The notes under the pieces were generated by a model, which worked only from the letters and a program-made list of their open reading frames with translations, was not told where the DNA came from and made no database searches. From assembly GCF_011045835.1 (NCBI RefSeq), contig NZ_CP047349.1, positions 2,418,001 to 2,482,000 of the forward strand: 64,000 nucleotides of DNA. Reading direction: 5' to 3'. The position numbers and the translations under genes are program-made. This DNA is from Proteus terrae subsp. cibarius (GTDB taxonomy: Bacteria; Pseudomonadota; Gammaproteobacteria; Enterobacterales; Enterobacteriaceae). Shown here piece by piece: positions 15,350-25,609 of this stretch (positions within the stretch are counted from its first letter, which is position 1; the number at the start of each line of letters is the position of its first letter).

Positions 15350-17977
15350 TTATTCTTCGTCCGCATCATCTGCCAAATTTGAATCAGGTGCTTCTGATGA
15401 CTCTTCGCTAATAACTTCATTAACTTCATCGTCATCTAATGCATCATCTTCATCTTCAACACGTTGCAAACCAACGACCAACTCATCTTCTGTTGTACGA
15501 ATTAAGGTAACACCTTGTGTATTACGTCCAACAATGCTGACTTCAGAAACTCGTGTACGAACTAATGTACCCGCATTGGTGATCATCATAATCTGGTCAG
15601 TTTCTTCAACTTGAATTGCACCAACAACTTTACCGTTACGCTCACTCACTTTAATAGAGATAACGCCTTGTGTTGCACGATTCTTCGTTGGGTATTCGCT
15701 TTGGGCGGTACGTTTACCATAACCATTTTCAGTTACAGTTAAGATATCACCTTCACCACGAGGGATGATGAGTGAAACAACTTTATCGTCATCACTCAGT
15801 TTCATACCACGGACACCTGTCGCAGTACGCCCCATTGGGCGAACACAATCTTCCGCAAAACGAACCACTTTACCTTCCGCAGAGAACAACATAACTTCGT
15901 TTGTGCTATCGGTTAAATCAACACCGATTAACTCATCGCCTTCATTTAAGTTAACGGCAATGATACCTGCACTACGAGGACGGCTGAAATCTTGTAGAGG
16001 CGTTTTCTTCACGGTTCCACTTGCCGTTGCCATAAAGACAAACTTACCTTCTTCATACTCTCTTACAGGCAAAATAGCGGTAATACGTTCATTTTGCTCA
16101 AGAGGTAATAAGTTGATAATTGGACGACCACGAGCACCGCGACTTGCTTCTGGTAACTGGTAAACTTTCATCCAGTAGAGACGACCACGGCTTGAGAAGC
16201 ATAAAATCGTGTCATGGGTGTTAGCCACCAATAGACGATCAATAAAGTCTTCTTCTTTAATTCTTGCTGCTGATTTACCTTTACCACCACGACGCTGTGC
16301 TTCGTAATCGGTAAGTGGTTGATATTTAACGTAGCCTTGGTGAGAAAGTGTCACAACAACATTTTCTTCATTGATCAAGTCTTCAATATTAATATCAGCC
16401 GTATTTTCAGTGATCTCAGTGCGGCGAGGATCGTTATACTGATCTTTAATCGCATTTAGCTCTTCACGAATGACTTCCATCAGACGTTCTGGGCTTCTTA
16501 AGATATGCAATAGCTCAGCAATTTGGAGTAATAACTCACGATATTCATCTAACAGTTTTTCATGTTCAAGACCGGTCAGTTTCTGCAAACGCAGATCCAA
16601 AATAGCTTGAGCTTGTTGCTCTGTTAGATAGTATTTACCGTCGTGCACACCATATTGTGGCTCTAACCATTCAGGACGAGCAACATTGCTATCGCCAGCA
16701 CGCTCTAACATGGTAGAAACGCTACCTAAATCCCAAGGTTGTGCAATTAATGCCGCTTTTGCTTCTGCTGGATTTGGTGCTTGACGGATCATTTCAATAA
16801 CTGGGTCAATGTTCGCCAATGCAACAGCCAGTGCTTCTAAGATATGAGCACGGTCACGCGCTTTGCGTAATTCGTAAATAGTACGACGAGTAACAACTTC
16901 ACGACGGTGACGAATAAAGGCAGAGATAATTTCTTTTAGATTCAATAATTTTGGCTGTCCTTGGTGAAGTGCAACCATATTAATACCGAAAGAAACCTGC
17001 ATTTGCGTTTGTGAGAATAAGTGATTTAATACCACTTCACCCACAGCATCACGTTTGATTTCAACGACAATACGCATACCGTCTTTATCAGACTCGTCAC
17101 GTAATCCGCTAATACCTTCAATACGCTTATCTTTAACAAGCTCTGCAATTTTTTCAATTAAACGAGCTTTATTCACCTGATAAGGAATTTCTGTCACGAT
17201 AATAGTTTCGCGACCTGTTTTCTCATCAGTTTCGATGTCAGCCTGAGCACGGATATAAATTTTTCCGCGACCAGTACGGTAAGCATCTAGAATTCCTCTG
17301 CGACCATTAATAATAGCGGCAGTCGGGAAATCAGGCCCCGTAATATGTTCCATCAACTCTTCAATCGTGATGTCTTCGTTATCAACATAAGCAAGACAGC
17401 CGTCGATAACTTCGCCTAGGTTATGTGGAGGAATGTTTGTTGCCATCCCCACCGCAATCCCTGAAGAACCATTGACTAACAAGTTTGGAATACGGGTTGG
17501 CATTACTGCCGGAATATGTTCTGTTCCATCATAGTTAGGAACAAAATCAACCGTTTCTTTTTCCAAATCCGCCAGCAGTTCATGGGCGATTTTCGCCATA
17601 CGAACTTCGGTATAACGCATCGCAGCCGCCGAGTCACCATCAACTGACCCGAAGTTACCCTGCCCGTCAACCAACATGTAACGCATAGAAAAAGGCTGTG
17701 CTAAACGAACAATCGTTTCATAAACAGCACTGTCACCGTGCGGGTGATATTTACCGATAACATCCCCAACAACACGGGCTGATTTTTTATAAGGTTTATT
17801 CCAATCGTTTCCTAGTACATTCATCGCGAAAAGCACTCGGCGGTGTACTGGCTTCAGTCCGTCTCGAACATCGGGTAATGCGCGTCCTACAATAACAGAC
17901 ATCGCATAATCCAAATATGAGCTTTTCAGCTCTTCTTCGATATTAACTGGTGTGATTTCTCTGGCAATGTCGCTCAT
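15350..17977 (-). CDS. gyrA: DNA gyrase subunit A
   Basis: The DNA-cutting subunit of gyrase, which introduces negative supercoils with GyrB. Starting at the ATG at 17977 ([15 protein letters not shown]) gives 875 residues, the E. coli length; a longer frame from 17995 adds six residues, and the GAGGGA within it would serve as the ribosome binding site. The catalytic Tyr122 is in AAMRYTEVR. The quinolone-resistance region reads [10 protein letters not shown], so position 83 is Ser and position 87 is Glu, the combination I remember as wild type in Proteus. The C-terminal beta-pinwheel has a GyrA box QRRGGKG (near residue 560) and an acidic tail. It is divergent from ubiG. Confidence 0.97.
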   Translation of the reverse strand: MSDIAREITPVNIEEELKSSYLDYAMSVIVGRALPDVRDGLKPVHRRVLFAMNVLGNDWNKPYKKSARVVGDVIGKYHPHGDSAVYETIVRLAQPFSMRYMLVDGQGNFGSVDGDSAAAMRYTEVRMAKIAHELLADLEKETVDFVPNYDGTEHIPAVMPTRIPNLLVNGSSGIAVGMATNIPPHNLGEVIDGCLAYVDNEDITIEELMEHITGPDFPTAAIINGRRGILDAYRTGRGKIYIRAQADIETDEKTGRETIIVTEIPYQVNKARLIEKIAELVKDKRIEGISGLRDESDKDGMRIVVEIKRDAVGEVVLNHLFSQTQMQVSFGINMVALHQGQPKLLNLKEIISAFIRHRREVVTRRTIYELRKARDRAHILEALAVALANIDPVIEMIRQAPNPAEAKAALIAQPWDLGSVSTMLERAGDSNVARPEWLEPQYGVHDGKYYLTEQQAQAILDLRLQKLTGLEHEKLLDEYRELLLQIAELLHILRSPERLMEVIREELNAIKDQYNDPRRTEITENTADINIEDLINEENVVVTLSHQGYVKYQPLTDYEAQRRGGKGKSAARIKEEDFIDRLLVANTHDTILCFSSRGRLYWMKVYQLPEASRGARGRPIINLLPLEQNERITAILPVREYEEGKFVFMATASGTVKKTPLQDFSRPRSAGIIAVNLNEGDELIGVDLTDSTNEVMLFSAEGKVVRFAEDCVRPMGRTATGVRGMKLSDDDKVVSLIIPRGEGDILTVTENGYGKRTAQSEYPTKNRATQGVISIKVSERNGKVVGAIQVEETDQIMMITNAGTLVRTRVSEVSIVGRNTQGVTLIRTTEDELVVGLQRVEDEDDALDDDEVNEVISEESSEAPDSNLADDADEE

Positions 17978-18149
17978 GGAGCCACTGTCCCTCATACTAC
18001 GGATTCAAAGGTTTAGAACTATACCACAAATCGCCAATTTTTGGAAAAAGGAAACAACTAAATTAATGATCCTTTCGCTATTCTCTTCGATTTCACCGTC
18101 TAACGTTGGTAGAATCATGGCAATACGAAAATAGGAGTAATACTTTCTG

Positions 18150-18887
18150 ATGAATGATAAAACAACCTCTTTACATGCTAACGTGGATCAGCATGAAATC
18201 GACAAGTTTGAAAGCGTCGCATCACGCTGGTGGGATCTTGAAGGTGAATTTAAGCCATTACACCGCATCAACCCGCTAAGACTCAACTATATTCAAGAAC
18301 GCGCGGACGGCCTATTCGGAAAAAAAGTCCTAGATGTTGGTTGCGGTGGCGGTATTTTGTCTGAAAGTATGGCGTGTGTTGGAGCTGAAGTAACTGGTCT
18401 TGATATGGGTACAGAGCCATTACAAGTTGCACGTTTGCACTCGCTAGAATCGGGTATTCCGGTCACATACATTCAAGATACGGTTGAAAACCACGCGAAT
18501 GAAAACCCACAAACTTACGACGTCGTTACCTGTATGGAGATGTTAGAGCACGTTCCTGACCCTTCATCTGTTGTAAGAGCCTGTGCAAAACTGGTAAAAC
18601 CTGGTGGACATGTTTTCTTCTCAACCATCAATCGTAATAAAAAAGCGTGGCTGATGCTGGTGGTAGGTGCGGAGTATATTCTGAATATGGTACCTAAGGG
18701 CACACATGATGCTAATAAGTTTATTCGCCCATCAGAATTACTTAGTTGGGTTGATGAAACCGATTTGCGTAGCAAAAATATGATTGGTTTACATTATAAC
18801 CCAATCACTGACAAATTCCGATTAGCGCCAAATGTCGATGTGAACTATATGGTGCACACACAATCGACACATAACTCGAATTTGTGA
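18150..18887 (+). CDS. ubiG: Ubiquinone biosynthesis O-methyltransferase UbiG
   Basis: A 245-residue class I SAM-dependent methyltransferase that carries out both O-methylation steps of ubiquinone synthesis. The SAM-binding motif [13 protein letters not shown] lies at about residues 58-70, followed by the acidic TGLDMG loop and the ubiG-type [13 protein letters not shown] motif near 127-139. The N-terminus ([17 protein letters not shown]) and the membrane-binding region near 170-185 are typical. The ATG is preceded by AGGAGT at 18132-18137. It is divergent from gyrA, the same arrangement as in E. coli. Confidence 0.96.
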   Translation: MNDKTTSLHANVDQHEIDKFESVASRWWDLEGEFKPLHRINPLRLNYIQERADGLFGKKVLDVGCGGGILSESMACVGAEVTGLDMGTEPLQVARLHSLESGIPVTYIQDTVENHANENPQTYDVVTCMEMLEHVPDPSSVVRACAKLVKPGGHVFFSTINRNKKAWLMLVVGAEYILNMVPKGTHDANKFIRPSELLSWVDETDLRSKNMIGLHYNPITDKFRLAPNVDVNYMVHTQSTHNSNL

Positions 18888-18979
18888 AACTGAAAGTTTG
18901 ATTTGGTTTAATAAAACATCAAACGATCACATTTTTTAAAATTGACTTTACATCGTTGTCACTTGAATTTGTGTTTCTT

Positions 18980-19021
18980 ACTGCCTGTATTTATGCAGGG
19001 TACAGGCAGTTGTTAAAAAAT
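18980..19021 (+). terminator. Probable ubiG terminator
   Basis: CTGCCTGTA and TACAGGCAG form a nine-base-pair stem around a short loop, followed by TTGTTAAAAAATTT. The U run is imperfect. Confidence 0.55.
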
Positions 19022-19032
19022 TTATCCCCTAT

Positions 19033-19041
19033 TTATCCACA
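19033..19041 (+). promoter_or_regulatory. DnaA box upstream of nrdA
   Basis: TTATCCACA matches the strongest DnaA-box consensus exactly. DnaA is known to control the nrdAB operon of E. coli from boxes upstream of its promoter. This site lies about 195 bases before the nrdA start. Confidence 0.7.
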
Positions 19042-19111
19042 GAAACAATCAGATTTGTACACTTGATCAATCGCTCAATTACCTTTATCTTGTTATCACC
19101 ATTTGAACCAA

Positions 19112-19127
19112 CCCCTATATATTGTGT
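19112..19127 (+). promoter_or_regulatory. NrdR-box-like site upstream of nrdA
   Basis: CCCCTATATATTGTGT matches the core and right half of the known NrdR consensus (ACACWATATATWGTGT); the left half is poor. NrdR represses ribonucleotide reductase operons, usually from two boxes; only a weak second box (ACAC at 19141) can be suggested. Confidence 0.5.
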
Positions 19128-19235
19128 TTCCTTAAATTTCACACCACAAGACTCCTTGACACAGATTGTCATCGGGAGCGTTTTTTTGCGGTATAAAATT
19201 TCAGGTAACACTAATGCAAGAAAGGTGCATCGCTC

Positions 19236-21527
19236 ATGAATCACAGCCTGCTCGTTACAAAACGTGATGGTCATAAAGAACGCATTGACTTAGACAAAAT
19301 TCACCGTGTTATCACCTGGGCCGCAGAAGGTCTAGAAAATGTCTCTGTATCTCAAGTTGAATTACGTTCTCAGATTCAGTTTTATGATGGTATCAAAACT
19401 GCTGATATCCATGAAACGCTGGTAAAAGCTGCTGCAGACTTAATCTCTGGTGAAACGCCTGATTATCAGTACCTCGCTGCCCGTCTTGCCGTATTTAATT
19501 TACGTAAAAAAGCGTATGGCCAATTTGAGCCACCAACACTGTATGATCACGTTAAAAAATTAGTCGATTTAGGCAAATATGATCGCCATCTTCTTGAAGA
19601 TTACACACAAGAAGAGTTTGAACAGATGAATAACTTTATTGTTCATCAACGTGATATGAACTTCTCCTACGCTGCGGTTAAACAATTAGAAGGTAAATAC
19701 TTCGTTCAAAACCGTATTACAGGTGAAATTTACGAGAGCGCACAGTTTTTATATGTTTTAGTTGCGGCTTGCTTGTTCTCTCGTTATCCACAAGCAACAC
19801 GTATGGACTATATCGAACGTTTCTATAATGCGATTTCAACCTTTAAAATCTCATTACCAACGCCAATCATGGCGGGTGTAAGAACACCAACTCGTCAATT
19901 TAGCTCTTGTGTATTAATTGAGTGTGACGACAGCCTTGATTCTATCAATGCGACATCAAGTGCCATTGTGAAATATGTTTCTCAACGTGCAGGTATTGGT
20001 ATTAATGCCGGTCGTATTCGTGCATTAGGTAGTGCTATCCGTAATGGGGAAGCATTCCACACAGGTTGTATTCCTTTCTATAAACACTTCCAGACTGCGG
20101 TAAAATCTTGTTCGCAAGGTGGTGTTCGTGGTGGTGCCGCAACCTTGTTCTACCCATTATGGCATTTAGAAGTTGAAAGCCTGCTGGTACTGAAAAATAA
20201 CCGTGGTGTTGATGATAACCGTGTTCGTCATTTAGATTACGGCGTTCAATTAAATAAATTAATGTATGAACGTTTAATCAAAGGTCAAGATATTACTTTA
20301 TTTAGCCCTTCTGACGTCCCAGGTCTATACGATGCATTCTTTGCTGATCAAGATGAATTTGAACGTTTATATGTGCAATATGAGAAAGATAAGAGCATCC
20401 GCCAAAAACAAGTTAAAGCGGTTGAGTTATTCTCATTAATGATGCAAGAGCGTGCATCAACTGGCCGTATTTATATTCAGAACGTTGACCACTGTAATAC
20501 ACATAGCCCATTTGATCCGGCTGTTGCACCAATTCGCCAATCAAATTTATGCTTAGAAATTGCACTGCCAACTAAACCATTAAATGATATTAAAGATCCT
20601 AATGGTGAAATCGCACTGTGTACATTATCTGCATTTAACTTAGGCGCAATTGAAAATCTTGATGAGTTAGAAGAACTTGCTCGTTTAGCCGTTCGTTCTT
20701 TAGACGCGCTGTTAGATTACCAAGATTATCCAATCTTAGCGGCAAAACAAGGTGCAATGGGTCGTCGTACCTTAGGTATTGGTGTTATTAACTTTGCTTA
20801 TTATTTAGCAAAACACGGTGTCCGCTACTCTGATGGTAGTGCAAATAACTTAACCCACCGTGCGTTTGAAGCAATTCAATACTATTTATTAAAAGCATCT
20901 AATGAATTAGCGAAAGAACAAGGCGCATGCCCATGGTTTAATGAAACCACTTACGCTGACGGTATTTTACCTATTGATACCTACAAAAAATCATTAGATG
21001 TACTGACAAAAGAACCTCTACATTACGATTGGGAAAGTTTACGCAAAGACATTAAAGAGCACGGTTTACGTAACTCAACACTGTCTGCACTGATGCCATC
21101 AGAAACATCTTCACAGATTTCGAATGCAACAAATGGTATCGAACCACCGCGTGGTTATATCAGTATTAAAGCCTCTAAAGACGGTATTTTACGTCAAGTG
21201 GTTCCTGAGTATGAGCGTTTGAAAGGCGCTTATGAATTACTATGGCAAATGCCAAGTATTGAAGGTTACTTGCAGTTAGTGGGCATCATGCAGAAATTCG
21301 TTGACCAAGCCATTTCAGCGAACACTAACTACGATCCTACTCGTTTCCCTAGCGGTAAGGTTCCAATGAACCAACTGCTGAAAGATTTGCTGCTCGCTTA
21401 CAAATACGGTGTGAAAACACTTTATTATCACAATACCCGTGACGGTGCAGATGATGTACAGGGTGATCTGGAAGAAGTCGTTGAGACTGAAGATACAGAT
21501 TGTGAAGGCGGCGCGTGTAAAATTTAA
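19236..21527 (+). CDS. nrdA: Class Ia ribonucleoside-diphosphate reductase, alpha subunit
   Basis: The 763-residue catalytic subunit that reduces ribonucleoside diphosphates to deoxy forms in the cytoplasm. It has the N-terminal ATP-cone (about residues 5-95, [19 protein letters not shown]), which senses dATP/ATP; active-site Cys residues in FSSCVLIE (about 225) and NLCLEI; and the C-terminal redox pair Cys756 and Cys761 in the tail CEGGACKI that takes electrons from thioredoxin or glutaredoxin. It is 2 residues longer than E. coli NrdA. nrdB follows after 11 bases, then yfaE, forming one operon. Confidence 0.97.
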   Translation: MNHSLLVTKRDGHKERIDLDKIHRVITWAAEGLENVSVSQVELRSQIQFYDGIKTADIHETLVKAAADLISGETPDYQYLAARLAVFNLRKKAYGQFEPPTLYDHVKKLVDLGKYDRHLLEDYTQEEFEQMNNFIVHQRDMNFSYAAVKQLEGKYFVQNRITGEIYESAQFLYVLVAACLFSRYPQATRMDYIERFYNAISTFKISLPTPIMAGVRTPTRQFSSCVLIECDDSLDSINATSSAIVKYVSQRAGIGINAGRIRALGSAIRNGEAFHTGCIPFYKHFQTAVKSCSQGGVRGGAATLFYPLWHLEVESLLVLKNNRGVDDNRVRHLDYGVQLNKLMYERLIKGQDITLFSPSDVPGLYDAFFADQDEFERLYVQYEKDKSIRQKQVKAVELFSLMMQERASTGRIYIQNVDHCNTHSPFDPAVAPIRQSNLCLEIALPTKPLNDIKDPNGEIALCTLSAFNLGAIENLDELEELARLAVRSLDALLDYQDYPILAAKQGAMGRRTLGIGVINFAYYLAKHGVRYSDGSANNLTHRAFEAIQYYLLKASNELAKEQGACPWFNETTYADGILPIDTYKKSLDVLTKEPLHYDWESLRKDIKEHGLRNSTLSALMPSETSSQISNATNGIEPPRGYISIKASKDGILRQVVPEYERLKGAYELLWQMPSIEGYLQLVGIMQKFVDQAISANTNYDPTRFPSGKVPMNQLLKDLLLAYKYGVKTLYYHNTRDGADDVQGDLEEVVETEDTDCEGGACKI

Positions 21528-21538
21528 TTGAGGAAGCT

Positions 21539-22669
21539 ATGTCTTATACTACTTTTTCACAAGTTAAAAATGATCAACTTCAGGAGCCCATGTTTTTTGG
21601 GCAACCTGTTAACGTAGCGCGTTATGATCAGCAAAAATATCCTATTTTTGAAAAGCTAATTGAAAAACAGCTCTCCTTCTTCTGGCGTCCAGAAGAAGTG
21701 GACGTTTCTCGTGATCGTATTGACTACAATGCATTACCTGATCATGAAAAACATATTTTTATTAGCAACTTAAAATATCAAACGCTATTGGATTCGATTC
21801 AAGGCAGAAGCCCTAACGTGGCATTCTTACCTTTGATCTCGATCCCAGAGTTAGAGACATGGGTTGAAACATGGTCATTCTCCGAAACCATTCACTCGCG
21901 CTCTTATACACATATTATTCGTAATATTGTTAACGATCCGTCCGTTGTGTTTGATGATATCGTTGAAAATGAAGAAATTTTAAAACGTGCACGTGATATT
22001 TCTTCTTACTATGACGAGTTAATCAAGCTGACAAATCTTTATCACATGTATGGTGAAGGTGACCATCAAGTTAAAGGTAAAACGGTTCACGTCACGTTAC
22101 GTAAGTTAAAGAAACAGCTTTATCTGTGTTTAATGAGTGTAAACGCACTAGAAGCAATCCGCTTCTATGTTAGCTTTGCCTGTTCATTTGCCTTTGCTGA
22201 ACGTGAACTGATGGAAGGTAACGCGAAGATCATTCGACTAATTGCTCGTGACGAAGCGCTACACTTAACAGGTACACAGCACATGCTGAATTTACTGCGT
22301 TCAGGTCAAGATGATCCTGAAATGGCAGAAATTGCAGCGGAATGTGAGCAAGAGTGTTATGACCTGTTCGTTGAAGCCGCAGAGCAAGAAAAAGAGTGGG
22401 CTGAATACCTATTCTCTGAAGGCTCGATGATTGGTTTAAATAAAGATATCCTTTGCCAATATGTTGAATATATTACTAATATTCGCATGCAAGCAGTGGG
22501 TCTTAAATTACCATTTAAAGCGCGCTCTAACCCTATTCCATGGATCAACGCATGGTTAGTGTCTGACAACGTTCAAGTGGCACCTCAAGAAGTTGAAGTC
22601 AGTTCTTACCTAGTGGGTCAAATCGATTCACAAGTTGATACTGATGATTTAAGTAACTTTGAACTGTAA
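21539..22669 (+). CDS. nrdB: Class Ia ribonucleoside-diphosphate reductase, beta subunit
   Basis: The 376-residue radical-generating subunit with a diiron-tyrosyl cofactor, the same length as E. coli NrdB. Iron ligands are visible in the [14 protein letters not shown] segment (near residues 115-128, including the radical Tyr in SYTHI at about 123), in [14 protein letters not shown] (about 212-225) and in [10 protein letters not shown] (about 236-245). The C-terminal tail ending in DDLSNFEL binds NrdA. A ribosome binding site GAGGAA precedes the ATG by 6 bases. The ferredoxin yfaE follows 25 bases later. Confidence 0.97.
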   Translation: MSYTTFSQVKNDQLQEPMFFGQPVNVARYDQQKYPIFEKLIEKQLSFFWRPEEVDVSRDRIDYNALPDHEKHIFISNLKYQTLLDSIQGRSPNVAFLPLISIPELETWVETWSFSETIHSRSYTHIIRNIVNDPSVVFDDIVENEEILKRARDISSYYDELIKLTNLYHMYGEGDHQVKGKTVHVTLRKLKKQLYLCLMSVNALEAIRFYVSFACSFAFAERELMEGNAKIIRLIARDEALHLTGTQHMLNLLRSGQDDPEMAEIAAECEQECYDLFVEAAEQEKEWAEYLFSEGSMIGLNKDILCQYVEYITNIRMQAVGLKLPFKARSNPIPWINAWLVSDNVQVAPQEVEVSSYLVGQIDSQVDTDDLSNFEL

Positions 22670-22694
22670 TACTGAGAAATAACACCGATACGTT

Positions 22695-22973
22695 ATGGCA
22701 TCTCATAAAGTGACCCTGCATCAGCAGGGTCTTTCAAAACCTTTAGAATTTCATACTGACACCCATCCCTCTTTGCTTGATGCATTAGAGCATGGAAAGG
22801 TCCAAGTTGAATACCAATGTCGCGAAGGCTATTGCGGCTCTTGTCGCCTGCGCCTAGTGAAAGGCAAAGTTTGTTATCGCAATGAACCTTTAGCATTTAT
22901 CCAACCTGATGAAATCTTACCTTGTAGCTGTCATCCCATCAGTGATATCGAAATAGAAATTTACTCTGAATAA
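22695..22973 (+). CDS. yfaE: 2Fe-2S ferredoxin YfaE, diferric-tyrosyl cofactor maintenance
   Basis: A 92-residue plant-type ferredoxin. Cysteine ligands are in CREGYCGSC (about residues 36-44) and a further Cys in ILPCSCHP (about 75-77). In E. coli YfaE supplies electrons to regenerate the iron-tyrosyl radical of NrdB, and its gene always follows nrdB, as here. The frame begins MASHKVTLHQQG, slightly longer than the E. coli protein at its N-terminus. No separate promoter is evident, so it is probably translated from the nrdAB message. Confidence 0.94.
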   Translation: MASHKVTLHQQGLSKPLEFHTDTHPSLLDALEHGKVQVEYQCREGYCGSCRLRLVKGKVCYRNEPLAFIQPDEILPCSCHPISDIEIEIYSE

Positions 22974-23063
22974 TTTGAATTATCTTAATTTGAGCTTTTT
23001 TCTAACACTCTTGTTCAACTTTGACTAAGGTTAAGTTAACACGATAAAAAAAGGAAAAGCATT

Positions 23064-23297
23064 ATGAAATTAAAGTCTATTTTCTCAGTCATTGCTATTT
23101 CTACATCAATTCTGCTTGTTGCAGGCTGTTCAAGCCCACAAAAAATAGAAACAGTAAATGGGGAAACAATTTTAACGACAGATAAACCCCAAGAAGATGA
23201 AGCAACTGGATTAATTACCTACAAAGATTCAGAAACCGGACAGATTAAACAGATTAATCGTGATCAAATAAGACGAATGGTAGAGCTTGACGACTAA
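23064..23297 (+). CDS. Small YgdI/YgdR-type lipoprotein
   Basis: A 77-residue protein with a signal peptide (MKLKSIFSVIAISTSILLV) and a lipobox VAGC, so Cys22 would be lipidated. The mature part (about 55 residues) has the DUF903-like SH3-fold pattern, with TVNGETILTTDKPQ and TGLITYKDSETGQIKQIN. Several paralogues exist in enterobacteria (YgdI, YgdR and others); the present one cannot be assigned to a named gene. The last residues (MVELDD) are acidic. A ribosome binding site AAAAGGAAAA precedes the ATG. It is followed by a strong terminator. Confidence 0.85.
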   Translation: MKLKSIFSVIAISTSILLVAGCSSPQKIETVNGETILTTDKPQEDEATGLITYKDSETGQIKQINRDQIRRMVELDD

Positions 23298-23322
23298 CGC
23301 TCTTATAAACCCTTCTCTTAAA

Positions 23323-23355
23323 GCGCCAATTCATATTTATGATTGGCGTTTTTTT
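23323..23355 (+). terminator. Terminator after the small lipoprotein gene
   Basis: Arms CGCCAAT (23324-23330) and ATTGGCG (23342-23348), followed by TTTTTTTATT. Confidence 0.85.
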
Positions 23356-23372
23356 ATTCACAAAATCCTTTT

Positions 23373-23390
23373 TGTAAATTATTCGTTACA
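23373..23390 (+). promoter_or_regulatory. TyrR box upstream of tyrP
   Basis: TGTAAA TTATTC GTTACA matches the known TyrR consensus TGTAAA-N6-TTTACA at 11 of 12 fixed positions. It lies about 18 bases upstream of a TTGACA element (23408-23413). A -10 candidate TATACT (23429-23434) has a short 15-base spacer. Confidence 0.7.
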
Positions 23391-23478
23391 CCACACGTAA
23401 TTAAAATTTGACAGAAATTTACCATTCTTATACTCTGCTTTTTAAATAAATAAAATAGTCTAGTGAACAGAGGATCTT

Positions 23479-24690
23479 GTGAAGAATCGCACTATAGGCA
23501 GTGTTTTTATTGTTGCAGGAACAACAATTGGGGCAGGTATGCTGGCAATGCCACTGGCTGCCGTGGGTATTGGCTTTAGCACAATGATGCTATTGCTTGT
23601 TGGCTTATGGTTATTGATGAGCTATACCGCATTACTGCTGGTGGAAGTTTATCAATACAACGATCCTCATACAGGTCTCGGCTCTATCGCAAAACGCTAT
23701 CTCGGTGTAGGTGGTCAAGTTATCACTGGTCTTGCACTGTTGCTATTAATGTATGCGTTAACGACCGCTTATATTAGTGGTGCAGGTGAATTACTTTCGG
23801 CTACTCTTTCATCTTGGATTGGTCATGAGCTTTCTGTCACTCAAGGTATTATTATCTTTACAGTGATTGGCGGGGCTGTAGTAGGAATTGGTACCACATC
23901 AGTTGATATGATTAATCGGCTACTATTTACAGCAAAAGTTTTCTTCTTAATCTTTATGCTGGTTGTGATGTTACCCCATGTTGAAAGCGTCAATTTAACG
24001 TCAATGCCAGTCGCTCAAGGGCTTATTCTTGCTGCTATTCCTGTTATTTTTACTTCATTCGGTTTCCACGGTAGCGTACCGAGCATCGTAAGTTACATGA
24101 ACGGCGACATTAAAAAGTTACGTATTATCTTTGTTGTTGGGAGTGCTATCCCGCTTGTTGCTTATATCTTATGGCAAATTGCCACATTAGGCGCCATCCC
24201 AACAAATACTTTTATGGGAATTATGGCGCAGCAATCTGGATTAAATGGCTTACTGACAGCTATTCGTGATGTTGTTGCTACACCTCGCGTGAATATTGCA
24301 GTGAACCTATTTGCTGCGTTGGCGTTGGCTACTTCATTCCTTGGTGTTGCATTAGGACTATTTGATTATCTTGCAGACCTCTTTAAGCGCAGCAATCGCG
24401 CTACGGGGCGCATGCAATCAAGCCTATTAACCTTTGTTCCACCTTTGGTTTGTGCGCTTTATTTCCCTAACTTTGTGCAAGCATTAGCTTATGCTGCTAT
24501 CGCACTATCAATTTTAGCGTTACTTCTGCCGGCTTTATTAGTATGGAAAGTCAGACAAGAACAAAATGGTACTGATAAATACAAAGTTAAAGGTGGGAAA
24601 GGTGCATTAGGTATTGTATTTACTTGTGGCCTAGTGGTTATTGGTATTCAAGTCGCCATCACTTTTGGTTTATTACCTCAAGTTGGCTAA
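23479..24690 (+). CDS. tyrP: Tyrosine-specific transport protein TyrP
   Basis: A 403-residue aromatic amino acid:proton symporter of the HAAAP family in the inner membrane, with eleven likely membrane segments. The opening [20 protein letters not shown] matches E. coli TyrP almost exactly, including the [12 protein letters not shown] substrate-binding motif of the family at about residues 14-25. It starts with GTG at 23479, with AGAGGA 5 bases upstream. A TyrR box and a divergent-type spacing upstream fit control by tyrosine. It stands as a single-gene unit between two terminators. The paralogue Mtr (tryptophan) is less similar at the N-terminus. Confidence 0.92.
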   Translation: MKNRTIGSVFIVAGTTIGAGMLAMPLAAVGIGFSTMMLLLVGLWLLMSYTALLLVEVYQYNDPHTGLGSIAKRYLGVGGQVITGLALLLLMYALTTAYISGAGELLSATLSSWIGHELSVTQGIIIFTVIGGAVVGIGTTSVDMINRLLFTAKVFFLIFMLVVMLPHVESVNLTSMPVAQGLILAAIPVIFTSFGFHGSVPSIVSYMNGDIKKLRIIFVVGSAIPLVAYILWQIATLGAIPTNTFMGIMAQQSGLNGLLTAIRDVVATPRVNIAVNLFAALALATSFLGVALGLFDYLADLFKRSNRATGRMQSSLLTFVPPLVCALYFPNFVQALAYAAIALSILALLLPALLVWKVRQEQNGTDKYKVKGGKGALGIVFTCGLVVIGIQVAITFGLLPQVG

Positions 24691-24723
24691 CTCCCTTTCT
24701 TATATAGCTTTCTTATAGACAAC

Positions 24724-24760
24724 AAAAAAGCAGGTGCTGATTTTAAACACCTGCTTTTTT
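24724..24760. terminator. Bidirectional terminator between tyrP and yfaZ
   Basis: Perfect 13-base arms (AAAAAAGCAGGTG and complement) around an 11-base loop. U runs in both directions serve the convergent genes. Confidence 0.92.
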
Positions 24761-24782
24761 TGATTCAGATATAGCGCCTAGA

Positions 24783-25325
24783 TTAGAAACTTAAACCCGC
24801 ACCTACATAGAAACCATCAGCTAATTTATTATTACTTCTATTATGTGAGTTTTCGATTTCAATCACTCGATAACCTGCATTAACATGCAGTGGTTTAAAT
24901 ACCGTTAACTGTGCACCCACATCAGCTTCATAATAAGATTTGCTACCAGAGGTTAATCCTTCAGGAGATGCATAAGCCTCACCATAAAGATTTAAAGAAG
25001 GCAAGACATTCCAGTTAAGGCCTACACCACCTGCTAAAGCAGCACCGTCATCACCATTTTTGGGTGCTAAATAGAGTGCTTTACCACCAACACTTGCTGA
25101 AAAAGGCCCTAAAGGTAACGCAAATTTTGCACCTAAGCTTCCTACTTGACCATCATGATCACTACGAGCCCAGTTACCATTAAAAGAAAGACCCGCATTA
25201 GGATCACCTAAACCAGCACGAACATCAGTATAATGTTTTCCTGCTTGAATATTCATTGATACTGCATTGGCATTTCCAGCCACAAACAGCGCACTTATCG
25301 CACCGACCAATAAATATTTTTTCAT
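24783..25325 (-). CDS. yfaZ: YfaZ-family outer membrane beta-barrel protein
   Basis: A 180-residue outer membrane protein. The start at 25325 (MKKYLLVGAISALFVAGNANA) gives a Sec signal peptide cleaved after ANA near residue 20. A longer frame from 25373 would put 16 residues before the signal and is rejected; a purine-rich site GGAGTAAT precedes the chosen ATG. The mature part shows alternating polar and hydrophobic beta-strands, with family-typical HYTDVRAGLGDP and a C-terminal FYVGAGLSF ending in Phe, the usual barrel-assembly signal. The function of the family is unknown; E. coli YfaZ has the same 180-residue length. Confidence 0.88.
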   Translation of the reverse strand: MKKYLLVGAISALFVAGNANAVSMNIQAGKHYTDVRAGLGDPNAGLSFNGNWARSDHDGQVGSLGAKFALPLGPFSASVGGKALYLAPKNGDDGAALAGGVGLNWNVLPSLNLYGEAYASPEGLTSGSKSYYEADVGAQLTVFKPLHVNAGYRVIEIENSHNRSNNKLADGFYVGAGLSF

Positions 25326-25609
25326 TGTTATTACTCCAGCAAATAATTGTCCTAACATATAATTATACAACAAATTTATTAAACAACTTGACTCAAAATT
25401 GAAAGATAATCTGTAGAATTTTCAATCTATGTAAATAAGTTACGTCTATCAATATTATTGGTCTAATTGGTTTTATTAATGAGTTCAATATTGCTAAAGT
25501 GGAATTACAGTCAATATTAACCATAATAAATATAAGGCTGTTCGCTTCGTTTTATTCACACATGCTATTTTTTTAGAACGTTTACTATTTCATAAACTGG
25601 AGATATGTG

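Larger units (their letters stand above)
18888..19235. other. ubiG-nrdA intergenic control region
   Basis: About 350 bases without a supported gene. A small hairpin (CTGCCTGT ... ACAGGCAG, 18980-19010) follows ubiG and probably terminates it. A DnaA box and an NrdR-like box lie further right, ahead of nrdA. Confidence 0.6.

Noticed and set aside
19029..19274. Minus-strand open frame across the nrdA control region
   Set aside because: It covers the DnaA and NrdR-like sites and the nrdA start, and its protein is Cys-rich without family features.
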